From contig NC_081547.1 of assembly GCF_901000735.1 (NCBI RefSeq), positions 6,820,001 to 6,884,000 of the forward strand: a stretch of 64,000 nucleotides of DNA, written 5' to 3'. Of this stretch, positions 1-12,302 are shown in pieces. The notes under the pieces were generated by a model. The model was not told the DNA's origin, did not search any database, and saw only the letters and a list, made by a program, of their open reading frames with translations. Numbering within the stretch: position 1 is the stretch's first letter; each line of letters opens with the position of its first letter. A program made the translations under genes and the position numbers. The DNA is from Corylus avellana. Taxonomy: Eukaryota > Streptophyta > Magnoliopsida > Fagales > Betulaceae.

Positions 1-1189
1 ACCTTTTCTTAAGCATATAATGCTGAAAAGCATAAAAAGAATATTAAAAAAATCAAAGGCAAATTATACTTTACCACCCTAGATTATCATCTTTGTGGCA
101 ATGTTCTCACCGAACTTTCAATTTACATAATTGACTCTCTTTCAAAAAAGTTGACGTAATGTGTCCCCCGCCCTCTAAATTAGGCTTGAATGTAACAAAA
201 ATGAGAAAAATGACTAAATACTTTGTTATCACACATTCCCCATTCTAGCAAACCAAATACCATCATGTCAAAACAATAAACCCCATGAATGCCAACCCTT
301 GAGATAAGCAGGCACAGTTCTTTTTTTTTTCTTTAATTGAAACATCATGTTATGTAGAAAAATAATAAACATACTATACTACTAGAAAAAATTAGTCATG
401 TTTCCTATATCTCACTTGTATCTTTCTGAACTTTAAAAGTGGGTGATAAAGAAAAGTGGCGTCACATATTAAAAGTTATTAGTCATTCTTCAATCTCAAG
501 GATAGGAGAAAACGTCCTATAGATATCGGATTTGGGAGACAGTTTGGTTCCAGCCAACCACATGGTAGCCCCTACTGACAATATTCATGCCAAAGTTATC
601 CGTTAAAGCAAGAAAGAGGTGCAAGCACCATTTTTTTTTTTTTTTAACTATTCCTTCTGAGTCACAATCTGCTTCCACGTAAGATAACACCCCCACCCCC
701 AAATCATCATTCACAAAGGTGGTGGTCTCAGTTCCATTTGGTTGGCAAAGCCTTTTGAAGAGTTAGCTGCGAAGTAACTAGTCATTGAGATCTAAGGGAA
801 AATGTGTAACTCTATCAACCAATTTTAAAATGAACTAAACTACCATAAATCATTTTCAACCGCTTGAATTTGAACTTAACTTTACTGGGTTGGGGATGAG
901 AAGGTCACTGGATTGATCTGGCGATTAAAAACCCAGTGGTGGAAGCAATGGCAAAAGGGAAGCCAACAATAGTGACAAAAGTGATGGGTTATAAAAACCG
1001 AAATATGCTTTGTGGTTTGCAGGATTGGATAATTTGTGTTAAAGGGTATTTCAATATTTTTTTCATTTCCGTTATTTAAGATCTAAAGTGGATCTTGAGA
1101 GACAAATTGAAACAATTTTCTCAAATTATGGTGCCAATCTATATTGAAAAGTGTAATTTGAATCAATGCCAGAAAGATACACAATTCAC
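1..1189 (-). other. Intron 3 of the leftmost OMT pseudogene
   Basis: This stretch parallels intron 3 of the intact OMT copy (18430-19480) along most of its length. The left edge corresponds to the part of that intron just upstream of exon 4, so exon 4 of this copy should lie immediately beyond the window. I see no other gene. The short open frame at 517-714 is in intron sequence and is not supported. Confidence 0.7.
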
Positions 1190-3561
1190 CTTCAAAAGTA
1201 TGGGATCTCCTTTCGGAACACTTTCGAACACATCTCCAGCTACATATTTCACACCTGCAAGATAAATTAACACCCCCTTTAATCTAGAGATTTTGTCAAA
1301 TAATCGCGTACAGCCATTATTAGAAATTCATGTATAGTGAAATTTAGTTAACTGGATCTAGCTAATCAATCTCCACAATCTCCACAAGATTTTAGCCATC
1401 TCTTTAATAAATTAGAAACATTTTATTTTTTTGTGGCACGGTATGGTATATGGGAATTGATAATATGAAGGTTACAGAGACCATCTACTTTAAACTTAGA
1501 AACCTTTTTTTGTGACATCTCTCCCTCCCTCTCACTCTCTCCTATCTACTTTAACATAAAAACATTGTTTGTTGGTAGCCTGACAAGGCACATGGAAATT
1601 AACATTATGAAGGTTACATAGATCACCTACTTTAACTTAGAAACAGTTGTTTTTTTTTTGGCATTATACATGGGCATTGAGAATATGTAGGTTGCAGACA
1701 TCAGAACAACAGAGATGTGGCGAACTGCAGTTAAAACAATTGAACATTGGATTCATTAAATCTTCAACGATTTTTGATCATTGAATTCAGAAATTACCAT
1801 TGGGAGAAACAACATAATATCTTAAACAATATTATTTGAAAAGAAAAACGTACTTGATGAACAGACAACATACCAGGATAGGGTGGGGCATGTTGTATGA
1901 CATAAGGCATGTCGAAATTAATGACCTTAATATGGGGTATTTTGAAATGATTAAGCGAATGGCCACTCGGAATCCACCACCAACATCGACGATCTGCTTG
2001 AGGTCCTTGCAACCGTCATAGAACTCGAGCATCTTCTTAACAAGTAAGGTAGTCATGTGGTTAAACATAGCTGTGTTGAAAGCTTGACTGAACAAAGGGT
2101 TCGTGCTAGCATATTCATAGCTGTGCATTCCATGAACCCTGTTAGACGGAACTCCACCTTCAAGAATTGGAGGACGGAACTCCACCTTCAAGAATTGCAT
2201 CCTCCAGTTGAGACCTAGCATTCAATTTAACAATGAAGTTGGCCGCCATCACAAAATTTAATAAATTCTAGGAACAATTTCTGACATGGGACCAGCATGG
2301 AGCATCCAAGTTATGCCTTTGAGGTAGGTGTTGGACCACTATAGTAGGACATTTGACGAGCATTCCTTCACTAGATTGATAATACATACTAGTATGCATG
2401 ACTTTAAAAAATCCCCATTCTTTACACATTTGCATAACTTGCACAATATGCCAAACAATCGACCCCAACTATACATTGCTAATAAGTAACATTAATGGTG
2501 ATAACGAGGCGGGGAAAAGAGGCCGAAGGGATTACATTCAATAATTCAAATTAAACAGCGATTTGAGGCAAATGCGAATATCTAAACTAATCAACAAGCT
2601 AGCTTTCTGAAAGGAAGTTTGATAGAAAATAAAGGAAAATAAGCCATGAATTAATCACTTGGTGGGGATTGGACTTTCAAAGGGATTAATCTCCAAATGA
2701 CTTAGTAATTTTTGTATTTCTCGATCTTCTAATTGGCAATACCACAACTACATGCTTATATAGAAGAGATTACAACTTATAATGGAAATGCTGCTATTAA
2801 TGAAAAATTAAAATAGATTATGATGCTAATAATGAGAATAATATCGTAATAATATGAGAGCAAAATCAAGGAAAATGAAGAAATATTTGGTTTCCTGACA
2901 AAGTCCTCTAATGTGAAGATGATGATGATTTCGTTCTTCGGAAAATGAAGATCGAAATATTATTTGGTTTTTCTTTAATAGAGGCAAATGTATTAATGTG
3001 GATTCAAGAAGGAAACAGAATGCAATATTCCATATATAAAGATTGCAAAAGAATTGTTAAGACTAAATTAAACAAGTACAGGGAATCATTAAAAACAGAA
3101 TGAAAAATGAAAAGAAAAGAAATTAAGAGGAATGAAATAATAAGACTAACCAACTATCGAAGTAAACCTTGTCATGATTCAAGGACATCAAGGGCGCCAA
3201 GGAAACCCCATCTTGATTGGGCACGAAGTAGTTGGACACCGGAAGCAGAGAGTAGAGCCTACGGAACCCATCACCGCCAGCGTTAACATCCACAGTCACA
3301 GAGCAACCAAGCACGCAGTGGTACACCAGTAGGCCGCAGATGCGTTCCAGCATGTCGGGTGCATCGGGGTTCTTGGTGGGCATCTGGGCCGTGATCTCCG
3401 CAGCGGAGAGCTCGGCACCAGGGCCCGCATTGGCCAAGATGTCGAAAACGCCGAGCTCGAGGCAGCACTGATCCGCACGCTAGTTCCATGGCATGGGAGA
3501 AGATTTCATTTTCATCTTCTTCTTGTTTTGGTTGGAGTTGTGCGGGGCTTCTGCTCCCCAT
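1190..3561 (-). pseudogene. COMT-like O-methyltransferase pseudogene, copy 1 (exons 1-3; exon 4 off the window)
   Basis: Three exons of a plant class II O-methyltransferase are visible: exon 1 about 3151-3561, exon 2 1874-2214, exon 3 1190-1254. Exon 1 encodes the dimerisation region (IFSHAMELAC, then GPGAELSAAEITAQMPTKN and DGVSLAPLM). Exon 2 holds SAM motif I (VDVGGG) and exon 3 reads [17 protein letters not shown]. Splice borders are GT-AG. The gene is broken. Exon 1 lacks about 20 bp relative to the intact copy at 18.1-21.3 kb, just after ACGSVLP, which shifts the frame. Exon 2 has a 26-bp tandem duplication near its 5' end and a one-base loss near YPHIK. The long N-terminal lead of the intact copy ends at an in-frame stop, so only an internal ATG (MGSRSP) remains. 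By family knowledge this was a SAM-dependent O-methyltransferase; no full product is expected. Confidence 0.9.
2146..2198. repeat. 26-bp tandem duplication inside exon 2 of OMT copy 1
   Basis: A 26-bp unit containing AACTCCACCTTCAAGAATTG occurs twice back to back. The other OMT copies have it once. It duplicates the codons around ILEGGVP and alters the frame. Confidence 0.85.
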
Positions 3562-4120
3562 TGATTTTTGTTGTTCAGCTGAACAAGACGATGCACTGCC
3601 CCGAATTTGCTCTTGCTTTTGCTAATTTGCCTTCTGGCGTCTGTACGTTCTTGGCTTATTTAAAAAATCTCTTTTTTTTTTCCTATGCGTTATAAAAAAG
3701 ATCAGTTAATTTGGTTTTAGGTAACAAAGATGAATTAGTTAAACATTATAAATCTTGATGAATCAGTTAATTTGTTTTTCTTTTAACTATTTTACTCACT
3801 ATCTTCATCACTTCTCTTCCCACTTTTATCATGACTCCCTTTCAGATTTTTATTTTTTTATTTTTTATTTCCCGAAGAATTACAATATAACTATCGTGAC
3901 AATAAAAATCAGCTCTTATTAAATTGAAATAACGTGTAAAAACATAGAAATAAAATTTGAATTCCCCCTCCCCCTCAAAACGAAACTTCTTTTATTATCT
4001 CACTATATATCAAAATACACAATAATTTAACTTGTTGAAACACAACAATACTATTTAAAGTGGAAGTCCATCGACTGGGAGCCACACCTCATAAAGTGAT
4101 AGTCAATAGTTGAGACATGT

Positions 4121-4163
<43 letters not shown>

Positions 4164-4536
4164 TCTCGTAATAAAAAAAACTTACGCGTTGCATGATTAT
4201 ATCTGCTGCATGCATGTTGATTAAATACGGTTTTTTTTGTTGTTTTTTGGATAAATGACAATCTACTCCTATAAATTACCGCTTCTATGTCATTATGACA
4301 TTATCCCTACAATGCAAATCTAATAGAAATATTCAGGCGTACCACAAGTTTCATTAATTGAAAAAACTAAAGGAAGCCTTCAGAAACTGCATACTGATCG
4401 ATATTACTTACAATGTTACCATCAGAAGCTGTATTGGTTGGCTTTATCTCACTAATTAGGCAAAAGAGCTACTAGAGTGTGTAAGCTCCTACAAAAGGTA
4501 TATTCCCTACACCACCTTACTACTATATGGATGTCA
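3562..4536. other. Spacer between OMT copies 1 and 2
   Basis: The right-hand flank of copy 1 (its promoter side) runs into the 3' flank of copy 2. The same spacer recurs at 25.83-26.38 kb beside the orphan exon-1 fragment. It is AT-rich, with a TA microsatellite at 4123-4161. I see no other gene. From about 4315 onward it matches the 3'-UTR-like flank seen after the other subfamily-1 last exons. Confidence 0.65.
4123..4161. repeat. (TA)n microsatellite
   Basis: Uninterrupted alternating AT of about 38 bp. Confidence 0.95.
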
Positions 4537-5948
4537 TCATATCATATCATTCTTATTGAACTCCATAATCCAGGTATTATAGACATGACATCTCAAACCA
4601 ATGCTCTTAAATCCAGCTGCATATGCCAATGGAAATAATTCATGTTGCTGCCGCTCCCTTCCTCCCAGTTTTTGAATCATCATATGCATATCAAGTAGGG
4701 ATTTAACCTTTGCATAAGTGGTAATCTCTGGAAAAATTGGAAGAACTTGCACCATAGCAAGAACCTTTCCATCGTATGGAAGAGCGCTGTAGCAGTTCTT
4801 CAATATCTTCACGCAGTCATCGTTGCCCCAATCATTGAGTATCCACTATCAAAGATAAATAATCTCATGGTTAGTATTTGAATTCTGAAAATTAGATTAT
4901 CACCTTTCTTAAGCACAGAGTATTATTGACAAAGCATATAATGCTGAGAAGCATATATTAAAAGAATGTTAAAAATCAAAGGCAAATTATACTTTACCAC
5001 CCTAGAGTATCAACTTTGTGGCAATGTCTCCACCGAACTTTCAATTTGTGCACCCTCTAAATTAGACTTGAATGTTACAAAAATGAGAAAGATGAATAAG
5101 TATACCCCTTTATCACACATTCCCCCATTCTAGCAAACCAAATACCATCATGTCAAAACAACAAATCCCATGAATGCCACCCTTGAGATAAACAGGAGAG
5201 TTATTTTTTTTCCTTAGTATAAACATCACGTATGTAGAAAAATAAAAAATAAAAAAGATTAAACGGCTTGCAAAAATTAACCAAGTTTCTTATATCTCAT
5301 CCGTATCTTTCTGAGCTTCAAATGTGGGTAACAAAAAGAAGTGACGTAGTTATTAGTCATTCTTCAAGTTGAGGATAGGAGAAAACATCCTAGAGACATT
5401 GTATTTGGGAGACATTTTGGTTCCTGCCAATCGCATGGTAGCCCTACTAACAATAAATAATCTTGCAAAAGTATTCTGGTAAACCCATAAGAGATGCAAA
5501 CACCAATTTTATAACAATGCCTTCCAATCTGTTAACGAGGATTTCAATCATTTTTTCATTTCCAGTATTTAAGATCCAATTTGAATGGTGAGAGACAAAG
5601 TGAAACAATTTTCTCAAATTATGGGGCCAATCACCAATATTGAAAAGCTTAATTTCAACAAAGTTTACAGAAATTGTTGATAGCGCTTAAGAGACACAGG
5701 ACATCGTTATTGCATTATTGCAGTAATGCCATTACAACATCAATCAGATGGGTAGTCAAACAATCATTTTCCATGCTACAAATTTATTTGCTAAATGTTT
5801 CTAAGCGAAAGAGAAAAATGAGTCTTAAGTCAACAATAAAAGTAAGGAACAATGCCAGAAAGATACAAAATTAGAAAATTTACCTTCAAAATTATGGCAT
5901 CTCCTTTTGGAACACTTTCGAACATATCTCTAGCTACATGTTTTACAC
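4537..5948 (-). pseudogene. COMT-like O-methyltransferase fragment, copy 2 (exons 3 and 4 only)
   Basis: Exon 4 (4537-4845, 309 nt) and exon 3 (5884-5948, 65 nt) are both open and spliceable. Exon 4 starts WILNDWGNDDCVK and ends at a TGA after MEFNKNDMI, the same length as in the intact copy at 18.1-21.3 kb. Asn stands where COMTs carry the catalytic His (codon 4834-4836). Exon 3 reads [17 protein letters not shown]; the Arg replaces the Gly of the conserved GDMF motif. Intron 2 continues to 6462 and then stops matching the family; exons 1 and 2 are absent. It is therefore a 3'-truncated gene remnant. The closest relative in the window is copy 5 (34.4-38.2 kb), which kept part of exon 2. Confidence 0.88.
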
Positions 5949-6462
5949 CTGCAAGATAAATTAACACCCCCTTTAATCTACAGATTCTGTCAAACAATCG
6001 CAAACAGTTGTCTAGACTCCCAAAACCAAAAGTACAACCATTCATTAGCAATTCATGTATTGTAAAATTTGGTTAACTGGATCTAGCTAATCAATCTCCA
6101 TAGTATTAGTCTCCACAAGATTTTAGCCATCTCTCTAATAACTTAGAAACATTTTATTTTTTTGTGGCATGACATGGTACATGGGAATTGATAATATGAA
6201 GGTTACAGAGACCATCTACTTTAAACTTAGAAAAGTTTGTTTGTGGCATCTCTCACTCCCTCTCACTCTCTCCTATCTACTTTAACATAAAAACATTGTT
6301 TGTTGGTAGCCTGACAGGGCACATGGAAATTAACATTATGAAGGTTGCAAAGATCATCTACTTTAACTTAGAAACAGTTTTTTTTTTTTTTTTTTTTTTG
6401 GGCATCATACATGGGCATTGAGAATAGGAAGGTTGCAGATATCAGAACAATAGAGATGTGGC
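5949..6462 (-). other. Residual intron 2 of OMT copy 2
   Basis: It matches intron 2 of the intact copy (19546-20236) and of copy 5 (37321-38027) up to a sharp break at 6462. Confidence 0.75.
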
Positions 6463-6819
6463 TTGAAGGAGGAAGAGCAAATTCCTTTGTATCTTGGGCC
6501 AAAAGCCAAGAAATGTTTGGGTACAAAATGGCCCAATTCCTTTGCTATCTTGGGTCAAATTCCTTTGGGTAAAAAATGGCCCAATTCTTTGTATCTTGGG
6601 CCAAAAGCCAAGAAATGAGCCGTGGTTGAAGGAGGAAGAGCAAATTCCAAAAAAAAAAAGAAAAAAAAAAAGAAAGAGAAATATTACTCAGCATTTTCAA
6701 ATGTTAATCTCTTAGCATTATTGTTTACGTGGCACATTCACATCCACTTGTTTTTTTTAAACAAAAAAAATAGCAAATGAACAAAGAAAATGCTAAGGGA
6801 TGAACACCTGAAAATTCTA

Positions 6820-6858
<39 letters not shown>

Positions 6859-6897
6859 GGTGTCTATTTGATTTTGAGAAATGAAGAATTTATGTTG
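6463..6897. repeat. Internally repetitive filler replacing the 5' half of OMT copy 2
   Basis: A 23-bp phrase beginning TTGAAGGAGGAAGAGC occurs at 6463 and 6626. Between them, two copies of a phrase containing TATCTTGGGCCAAAAGCCAA and two of AAAATGGCCCAATTC lie in order. A-rich and T-rich runs follow to about 6860. The block sits between the broken intron 2 and the segment duplicated at 38.2 kb. Its origin is unknown. Confidence 0.7.
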
Positions 6898-7440
6898 GGT
6901 GAATTCAAATCAAACGACTTTCTAGATGTAAATTTTTTTTTTATTATTTTTTTTTTCTAGTTTCGTTTGCTTAAATAATTTTTTTATTAATAATCTCTAC
7001 AAGTAATTAAGAAAATTCTCAGGTAGTTTTCGTTGATCAATTTTTCACCAAATAATGGTAAAATGACCTACCTCAACATTTATCGTTATAAAGAAATTAA
7101 TTTTGTATAGTTATCTTCATAACTTAATAATTAACAACTTTTGAAAATTTGTGTTTACTATGTCGTCCCTCATGACTTCTCCCCACTTTTGCCGCTCTCT
7201 TTCAGTTTTTCTCTCTTTCCTCGTATTTTTCGTGAAAAAACTATAATTTTTTTTTAACGATAAATACTAGATGTACTTTTGTTTATTATTTCATTTAATA
7301 GTGATTTTCAGTATTTCAGGAAGTGAGCACTTGAAAGTAAACACTTTAAAGTATGTATAACATTTTTTTTTTTAAAACAATTCATAATAATATTTCCACT
7401 TATATGGATGCATCCCTTATTGCTGGCGTTTGATTAATTT

Positions 7441-7660
7441 CACTACAAAAAATTTCAGATTTAGTGACGCCTTGTAAGAAAACGACATTTCAAGGCGTCT
7501 CATTTAGTGGAACCAACATCCTGGCCTATAATAAGGGTGTCTGTTGAACAGTAAACCAACACCCTTAAAAGGTGTCAACGATGATTTACAAAGTGCCTGT
7601 TAAAGTAGTTTGAAATTTCAAACTACTTTAATAGGCACTTTGTTATACGAGAGATTTGTC
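7441..7660. mobile_element. CACTA-type terminus with subterminal hairpins, fragment
   Basis: The block opens with CACTACAAAAAA, the usual CACTA end. Inverted repeats follow: GACGCCTTG pairing with CAAGGCGTC, AAGGGTGT pairing with ACACCCTT, then the 54-bp palindrome. No matching opposite end with GTAGTG was found nearby, so only one end seems to be present. The second copy starts at 38737. Confidence 0.5.
7589..7642. repeat. 54-bp near-perfect palindrome
   Basis: Two 27-nt arms, one starting CAAAGTGCCTGTTAAAG, meet without a loop and differ at one position. An equivalent lies at 38881-38934. Confidence 0.92.
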
Positions 7661-9545
7661 AAAGATTTTATTTTTCTTTTACGATGTTGACAAGTAATTT
7701 TAAATACTCAACTCTTATCTCATCCAATTTTAACAAGCGGCGCGCGAAGAGACCCTTTGCTTGACTTGGGCATGAAAGAGGTTGGCAGTCAAGCAGCATG
7801 AATCACTCATTTCAGGTTAATCTCTAAATTGATGGCTTTATTATCATTTCATTAGACTGATATGTCATGCCTACATTATACTATATCTATAAGCTATGTA
7901 TATATATATATATATCAACTGCAGCTAATTTGAAGTCGCAATTCTTATTTCAACTTTTCATAAGCATTTTTATTTAAAGTGTTTGGACAAGAAACGATAG
8001 ATTTCCAAATTAATATTACAAGCAAGCAATCTACTTGAAGAACTCCATAACCCAATAATTACAGACAAAAGATTCAAATCTGATGCCACTAAACCCTGCT
8101 TTGGTTGCCAAGGCAATGAATTCTGCTTCCGTCCTTTCCTTCCCTCCTGGGGTAACATGAGTCATCACGTTCACATCCAATTGACAGTTGCACTTCATAG
8201 AAGTGCTATTCTCAGGCATAATTGGAAGAACTGCATCCACAACAATCACCTTTCCATCATTGGTGTAGCCTCGTAGCAGTTCTTCAACAGCTTCAAGCAC
8301 TTTTCATCATTCCAATCATGGAGTATCCACTACAAAATGTATCCAAATTATAACACCATTTCTCTTCAACTCATATACAAAAAGTACACAAATCAATCAA
8401 ACCCACCTTCATAAAAATGGCATCCCCCTTAGGAACGCTTTCGAACATGTCTCCCCCGACATGTTCCACACCTGCAACACCAATTAATTAACACCTCTCT
8501 TTATCCCCCCACACACAAATATATATAGCTTATGAAGAACATTATATATATATATAAAAGAAGAGCAAATTAACCAGGATAATGTGGGGCATGTTGTATG
8601 ACATGGGGCAAGTCGAAATTAATGGCCTTGATATGGGGGTATCTGGAAGTGATCAAGTTGAGAGTGACTCCTAGACCGCCGCCGACATCAACCAATTGCT
8701 TGAGTTGCTGGAAGCCTTTGTAGGAGTCAAGGATGTACTTAATAAAAATGGCTGAGTGGTTGAACATGGCTGCGTTAAGAACCTGGTTGAGCCTGGGCTC
8801 CAACCTGGCGTACTCGAAGGCCTGCTTGCCATGAGCTCTGTTGAATGCAATTCCTCCTCCCTCAAGAATTGCATCTTTCATATGGGACCTATCAATGAAT
8901 TCGGACCAAAATCAGCACAAGTACTGGTTTGTACGAGCAATACTTTTTAAATAAATCTACAAATATTATATAAATTCCAAGATCTTAACTATATATATAT
9001 ATATCATGAGTTTCACAATAAATTCATAAAAGAATGTACCAGAATCTAGAACAATTAAACTTTAGTAGTTTGGAATTCACTACACTATCTATCCCATGCA
9101 CCACATGATGTTACTCAACAATGACGACAACTATAAGTAAAACAAAAATCTTGCAATAGTTATATTTATTTATTTAGTATTAGGTTAATTTTGTCAAAAT
9201 CACTTAATTATAAACAGACACAAGAGCAATCACCCAACGCAAATTGTAGGACAAGCAAAGCTCACATGAATGATAGAGAGATTAGGTAGTGTAAGAGGTA
9301 GCCTACATGTTCGAATTATGATCTAATTAATTTGTTTATCCCAATTCGCAGTTTAAACTCGAAAACATTAATATTGTAATATAAGGGGGTTGGGTTTAAC
9401 GACATTGTTATTTCAAATATGTGATGGATTTAAACATTTAAACTCAAAAATATCTATTGAATCATTAAATGGCGGAATAAATATTGCAGTTTGTTATTAT
9501 ATATATATAGGTTCACAGTTATTAACCACCCCGCTTGTACTCTAA

Positions 9546-9784
9546 GGGCCTGTTTGGGATTGCGTTTGAGTGGCTTAAAAGTGATTTTAACATTCAAAAA
9601 GTCTATTTAAAGAAAAAAGTACTTGTTTGGTAAAAAGAATTAAAATCGCTTTTAATGGTCTAAAAAGTCTAAAAATTGCCAAAAAGCACTTTTGGCAAAA
9701 GCTTAAAATTGAAGTTTTTGCCTAAAAGCTTTTTTTTTTTTTACTTAAAACCTTTATTTCTCAAACACAATCCCAAACAGGCTC
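9546..9784. mobile_element. hAT-like MITE
   Basis: 239 bp bounded by inverted repeats: the left end begins GGGCCTGTTTGGGATTG and the right end is its reverse complement with two mismatches over about 24 bp. The interior has only T-rich and AT-rich sequence. Flanks TACTCTAA and TAAAATAA could be a decayed 8-bp target duplication (5 of 8 identical), which fits hAT but is weak. Confidence 0.75.
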
Positions 9785-10555
9785 TAAAATAACTTTGCAC
9801 ACCAAAAGCACTTTAGGCATAACTGTGCAATATTTTCAGAAACAAGTGGACTAGCTTAAAAAAATTGTTTGATAATCCACTCTTACTATTTTTTTTTTTT
9901 CTTTCTGCTAAAAAAATCAAAACATTAACAAACAACTTGCAACACCAATTAATTAGATAAAAAAAAACTTGCAACACCAATTAAAAAAAAAAAAAAAACA
10001 AACAAACAAACAAAAAACAAACAAAAGAAAACAAAACACTCAAAAAAAAAAATTCAAAAAAACTTTCTCCTTTATGTTTTATAGGGTATAAAAATAATTG
10101 TTCTATATAGTAATAAGTTTCAAACACGTTAAAATCATAGAGTATACAGATGTTACAGTTCGCACAAAAATCATGAACATCGGCTCAGTGACAATTGAAA
10201 AATTCAAAAGGTTATACCATAATTAATTACAAAAAAATTCTATAACAGATTTGCATAAGAATATACATACGTATAAAATAATATATTGGTACAATAGAAA
10301 TTCATGAAAGTTACAACTTAGTCTCTGATACATGTTTAAACTTAATATTCTATAAATTCTAACATCTTAATTGTCATGATTTATTATATTTTGAAAGTAT
10401 AAACATGCACCACAAAACAGGTTCTTTCACTTAACCATCTTAATTAGTTACACCAAACTTATGGATATATTTTGTGTAAATTTATAGGGTATAGATAAAA
10501 AAAACCACTTCTCTTATTTGACAAATAGATTAAATAACCTAATAAGTTTAATAGG

Positions 10556-10915
10556 ATTAGGATTAAATAACCTTATAACATTGGAGTTTAATAGTCTTTT
10601 TATGTCGTATGAGACATTAAATTCTTACATATATTAAATCGCCACTTGTCCTAAAAATTTAAGCTAATAGGAATAAATCATTTAATAATTTAATTAACAC
10701 TTTAACACTCACTCTCATGTGTGGACTCAAATTCATTTTTTTGTTTGGACGAGAATCTTTCGGAATTCATTGATAAAAGATAAAGAGCACAAAAGCTCTT
10801 ACTCAAACTCCATTTTTGATAAGTGAGACTCAACATGTGGAATATTTAATTTTTTTTTTTTTTTTTGAAGATATGTGGAATATTTAATTGAAATGAGTAA
10901 TAAATGACGAAGACA
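10556..10915. repeat. Dispersed repeat, copy 1 (partner 16103-16425)
   Basis: A roughly 320-360-bp block sharing, among others, ACATTGGAGTTTAATAGTC and TTCGGAATTCATTGATAAAA with 16103-16425. It is non-coding and its class is unknown. Confidence 0.8.
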
Positions 10916-10933
10916 ACGTTCGAAGTTAGAACT

Positions 10934-11110
10934 TCTGGCTCTGATATCATTTTAAATTACCATTTGTTCCAAAAGCTTAACATGGTATCAGAGTTAGAGG
11001 TCATGAGTTCGAATCTTGATTCAATCAATTCACCCTATTTAAATTAAATATTCCATGTGTTGAGCCTCATCTATTAAAAGAGGTTTTAAGCCCACGCGTA
11101 AGGGATGTAA
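10934..11110. repeat. Hairpin-type repeat with GGTATCAGAG motif
   Basis: CTCTGATATCAT near 10941 is answered in inverted orientation by ATGGTATCAGAG near 10982. GAGTTCGAATCTT follows and resembles a tRNA B box. Probably a small non-autonomous repeat; class uncertain. Confidence 0.4.
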
Positions 11111-11401
11111 AGTATTCATTAAATTATTAAATTTACTTTTTTCCTATCATTTTAAGCTTTTGGGGGGCAAATGGTAATTTAACAGCATATTTATACATGG
11201 ACAAAGATTTTTTCCAACCCAATCTATAAAAATGCTATGTGTCTATTTTGTATGTAAGAAACAAATGCAAAGTTGGATGACCACATACTTTTTTAATAAA
11301 ATTTATTCCAATTATGTCATTCCTATCCAATCAATTTTGGAAGAAAACTTTGTCATTAATTTATCCATAAACTACTTTTTTTTTTTTTTTTTTTTTTTTT
11401 T

Positions 11402-11426
11402 CTAGGCGAGACTAACTTCTTATAGT

Positions 11427-11457
<31 letters not shown>

Positions 11458-12302
11458 AAGGCACTTAATTTGGACGAATATTGAGAAATTATAATTGAAA
11501 TTGTTATCTTTCAGAAAACCGTTTCAACGGAGAGAGACTCTGCCTTCTCTCTAGAAACCATCTCCTCCTCTCTTCCTTCAAGCAACAAAAAATGAAAGCT
11601 TTAAGGAGATAAGATCTAGATTTAGATCTAGATCTTCCCTCCTCCCCCTTCTTTGGCAGCAGTGCTCGGTGTCTTCTTTGGTTTCTGTTTTTGGCGGGTG
11701 TATTTTTAGATCTAAGTTGTAAATCTAAATCTAGATCCAAATCTAATTTTCTCTTTCTTAGATCTGATTGTCTTCATTAGCCTTGGTGCATCTTTTTGGG
11801 GATGTTTACGATGCCGTGCTCCTCCGCTGCTGCTTGTGATATTTTTTATTTTATTTTATTTTGTTTTTATTTATTTATTTTTCTATTTTGTTATTGTTTT
11901 TTAGCTACCCATTCCCTAAATCTAGTTTGCTCGAAGTTAATCTATTACTTAAATGTATTTGTACATCGGTTAGCGGTAATTTTTTTTTTTTTTTTCTTTT
12001 AATAAGGCGTCTTGGCCTATTGGGTTGTGGATGTGAGTTAGTCCCCTGGCCTTGTGTTGTGGGGGTTTAGTTATGGGCTACACCTATGTATTTGTTAGAA
12101 TCTGCTTGGAGCAGATCTGATCTAGTATCGAAAGATTTAACATTAGACATAGGTTAGCAGGTTGGTGAAGTCGCAGTCTTGGCTTTGGTTAAGATTTGAC
12201 ATAGTTTTATGTTGCTCTGTGTTGTATAAACTTCATGCTTTTGACTTTCATCTTTTAATGAGATCAGTATCATTATCCAAAAAAAAAAAAAAAAAAAAAA
12301 TT
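11402..12302 (+). mobile_element. Poly(A)-terminated retrosequence, LINE-like 3' end
   Basis: A T run (11379-11401) and a GA microsatellite (11429-11457) precede about 800 bp of UTR-like sequence. It ends in GAGATCAGTATCATTATCC followed by an A run of about 22 (12281-12302). There is no conserved protein domain and no clear target duplication. A truncated LINE 3' region or a processed transcript would both fit. Confidence 0.4.

Larger units (their letters stand above)
6898..8662. repeat. Segmental duplication, copy A (partner at 38213-39977)
   Basis: From GTGAATTCAAATCAAACGAC onward this segment is nearly colinear with 38213-39977, including spacer, palindrome, OMT exons 4 and 3 and part of exon 2. 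The non-exon part (6898-8030) contains a CACTA-like terminus at 7441 and the palindrome at 7589. No other gene is visible in it. Confidence 0.92.

Noticed and set aside
11796..12070. Hydrophobic small proteins
   Set aside because: Phe/Leu-rich frames come from T-rich sequence of the poly(A)-ended retrosequence.
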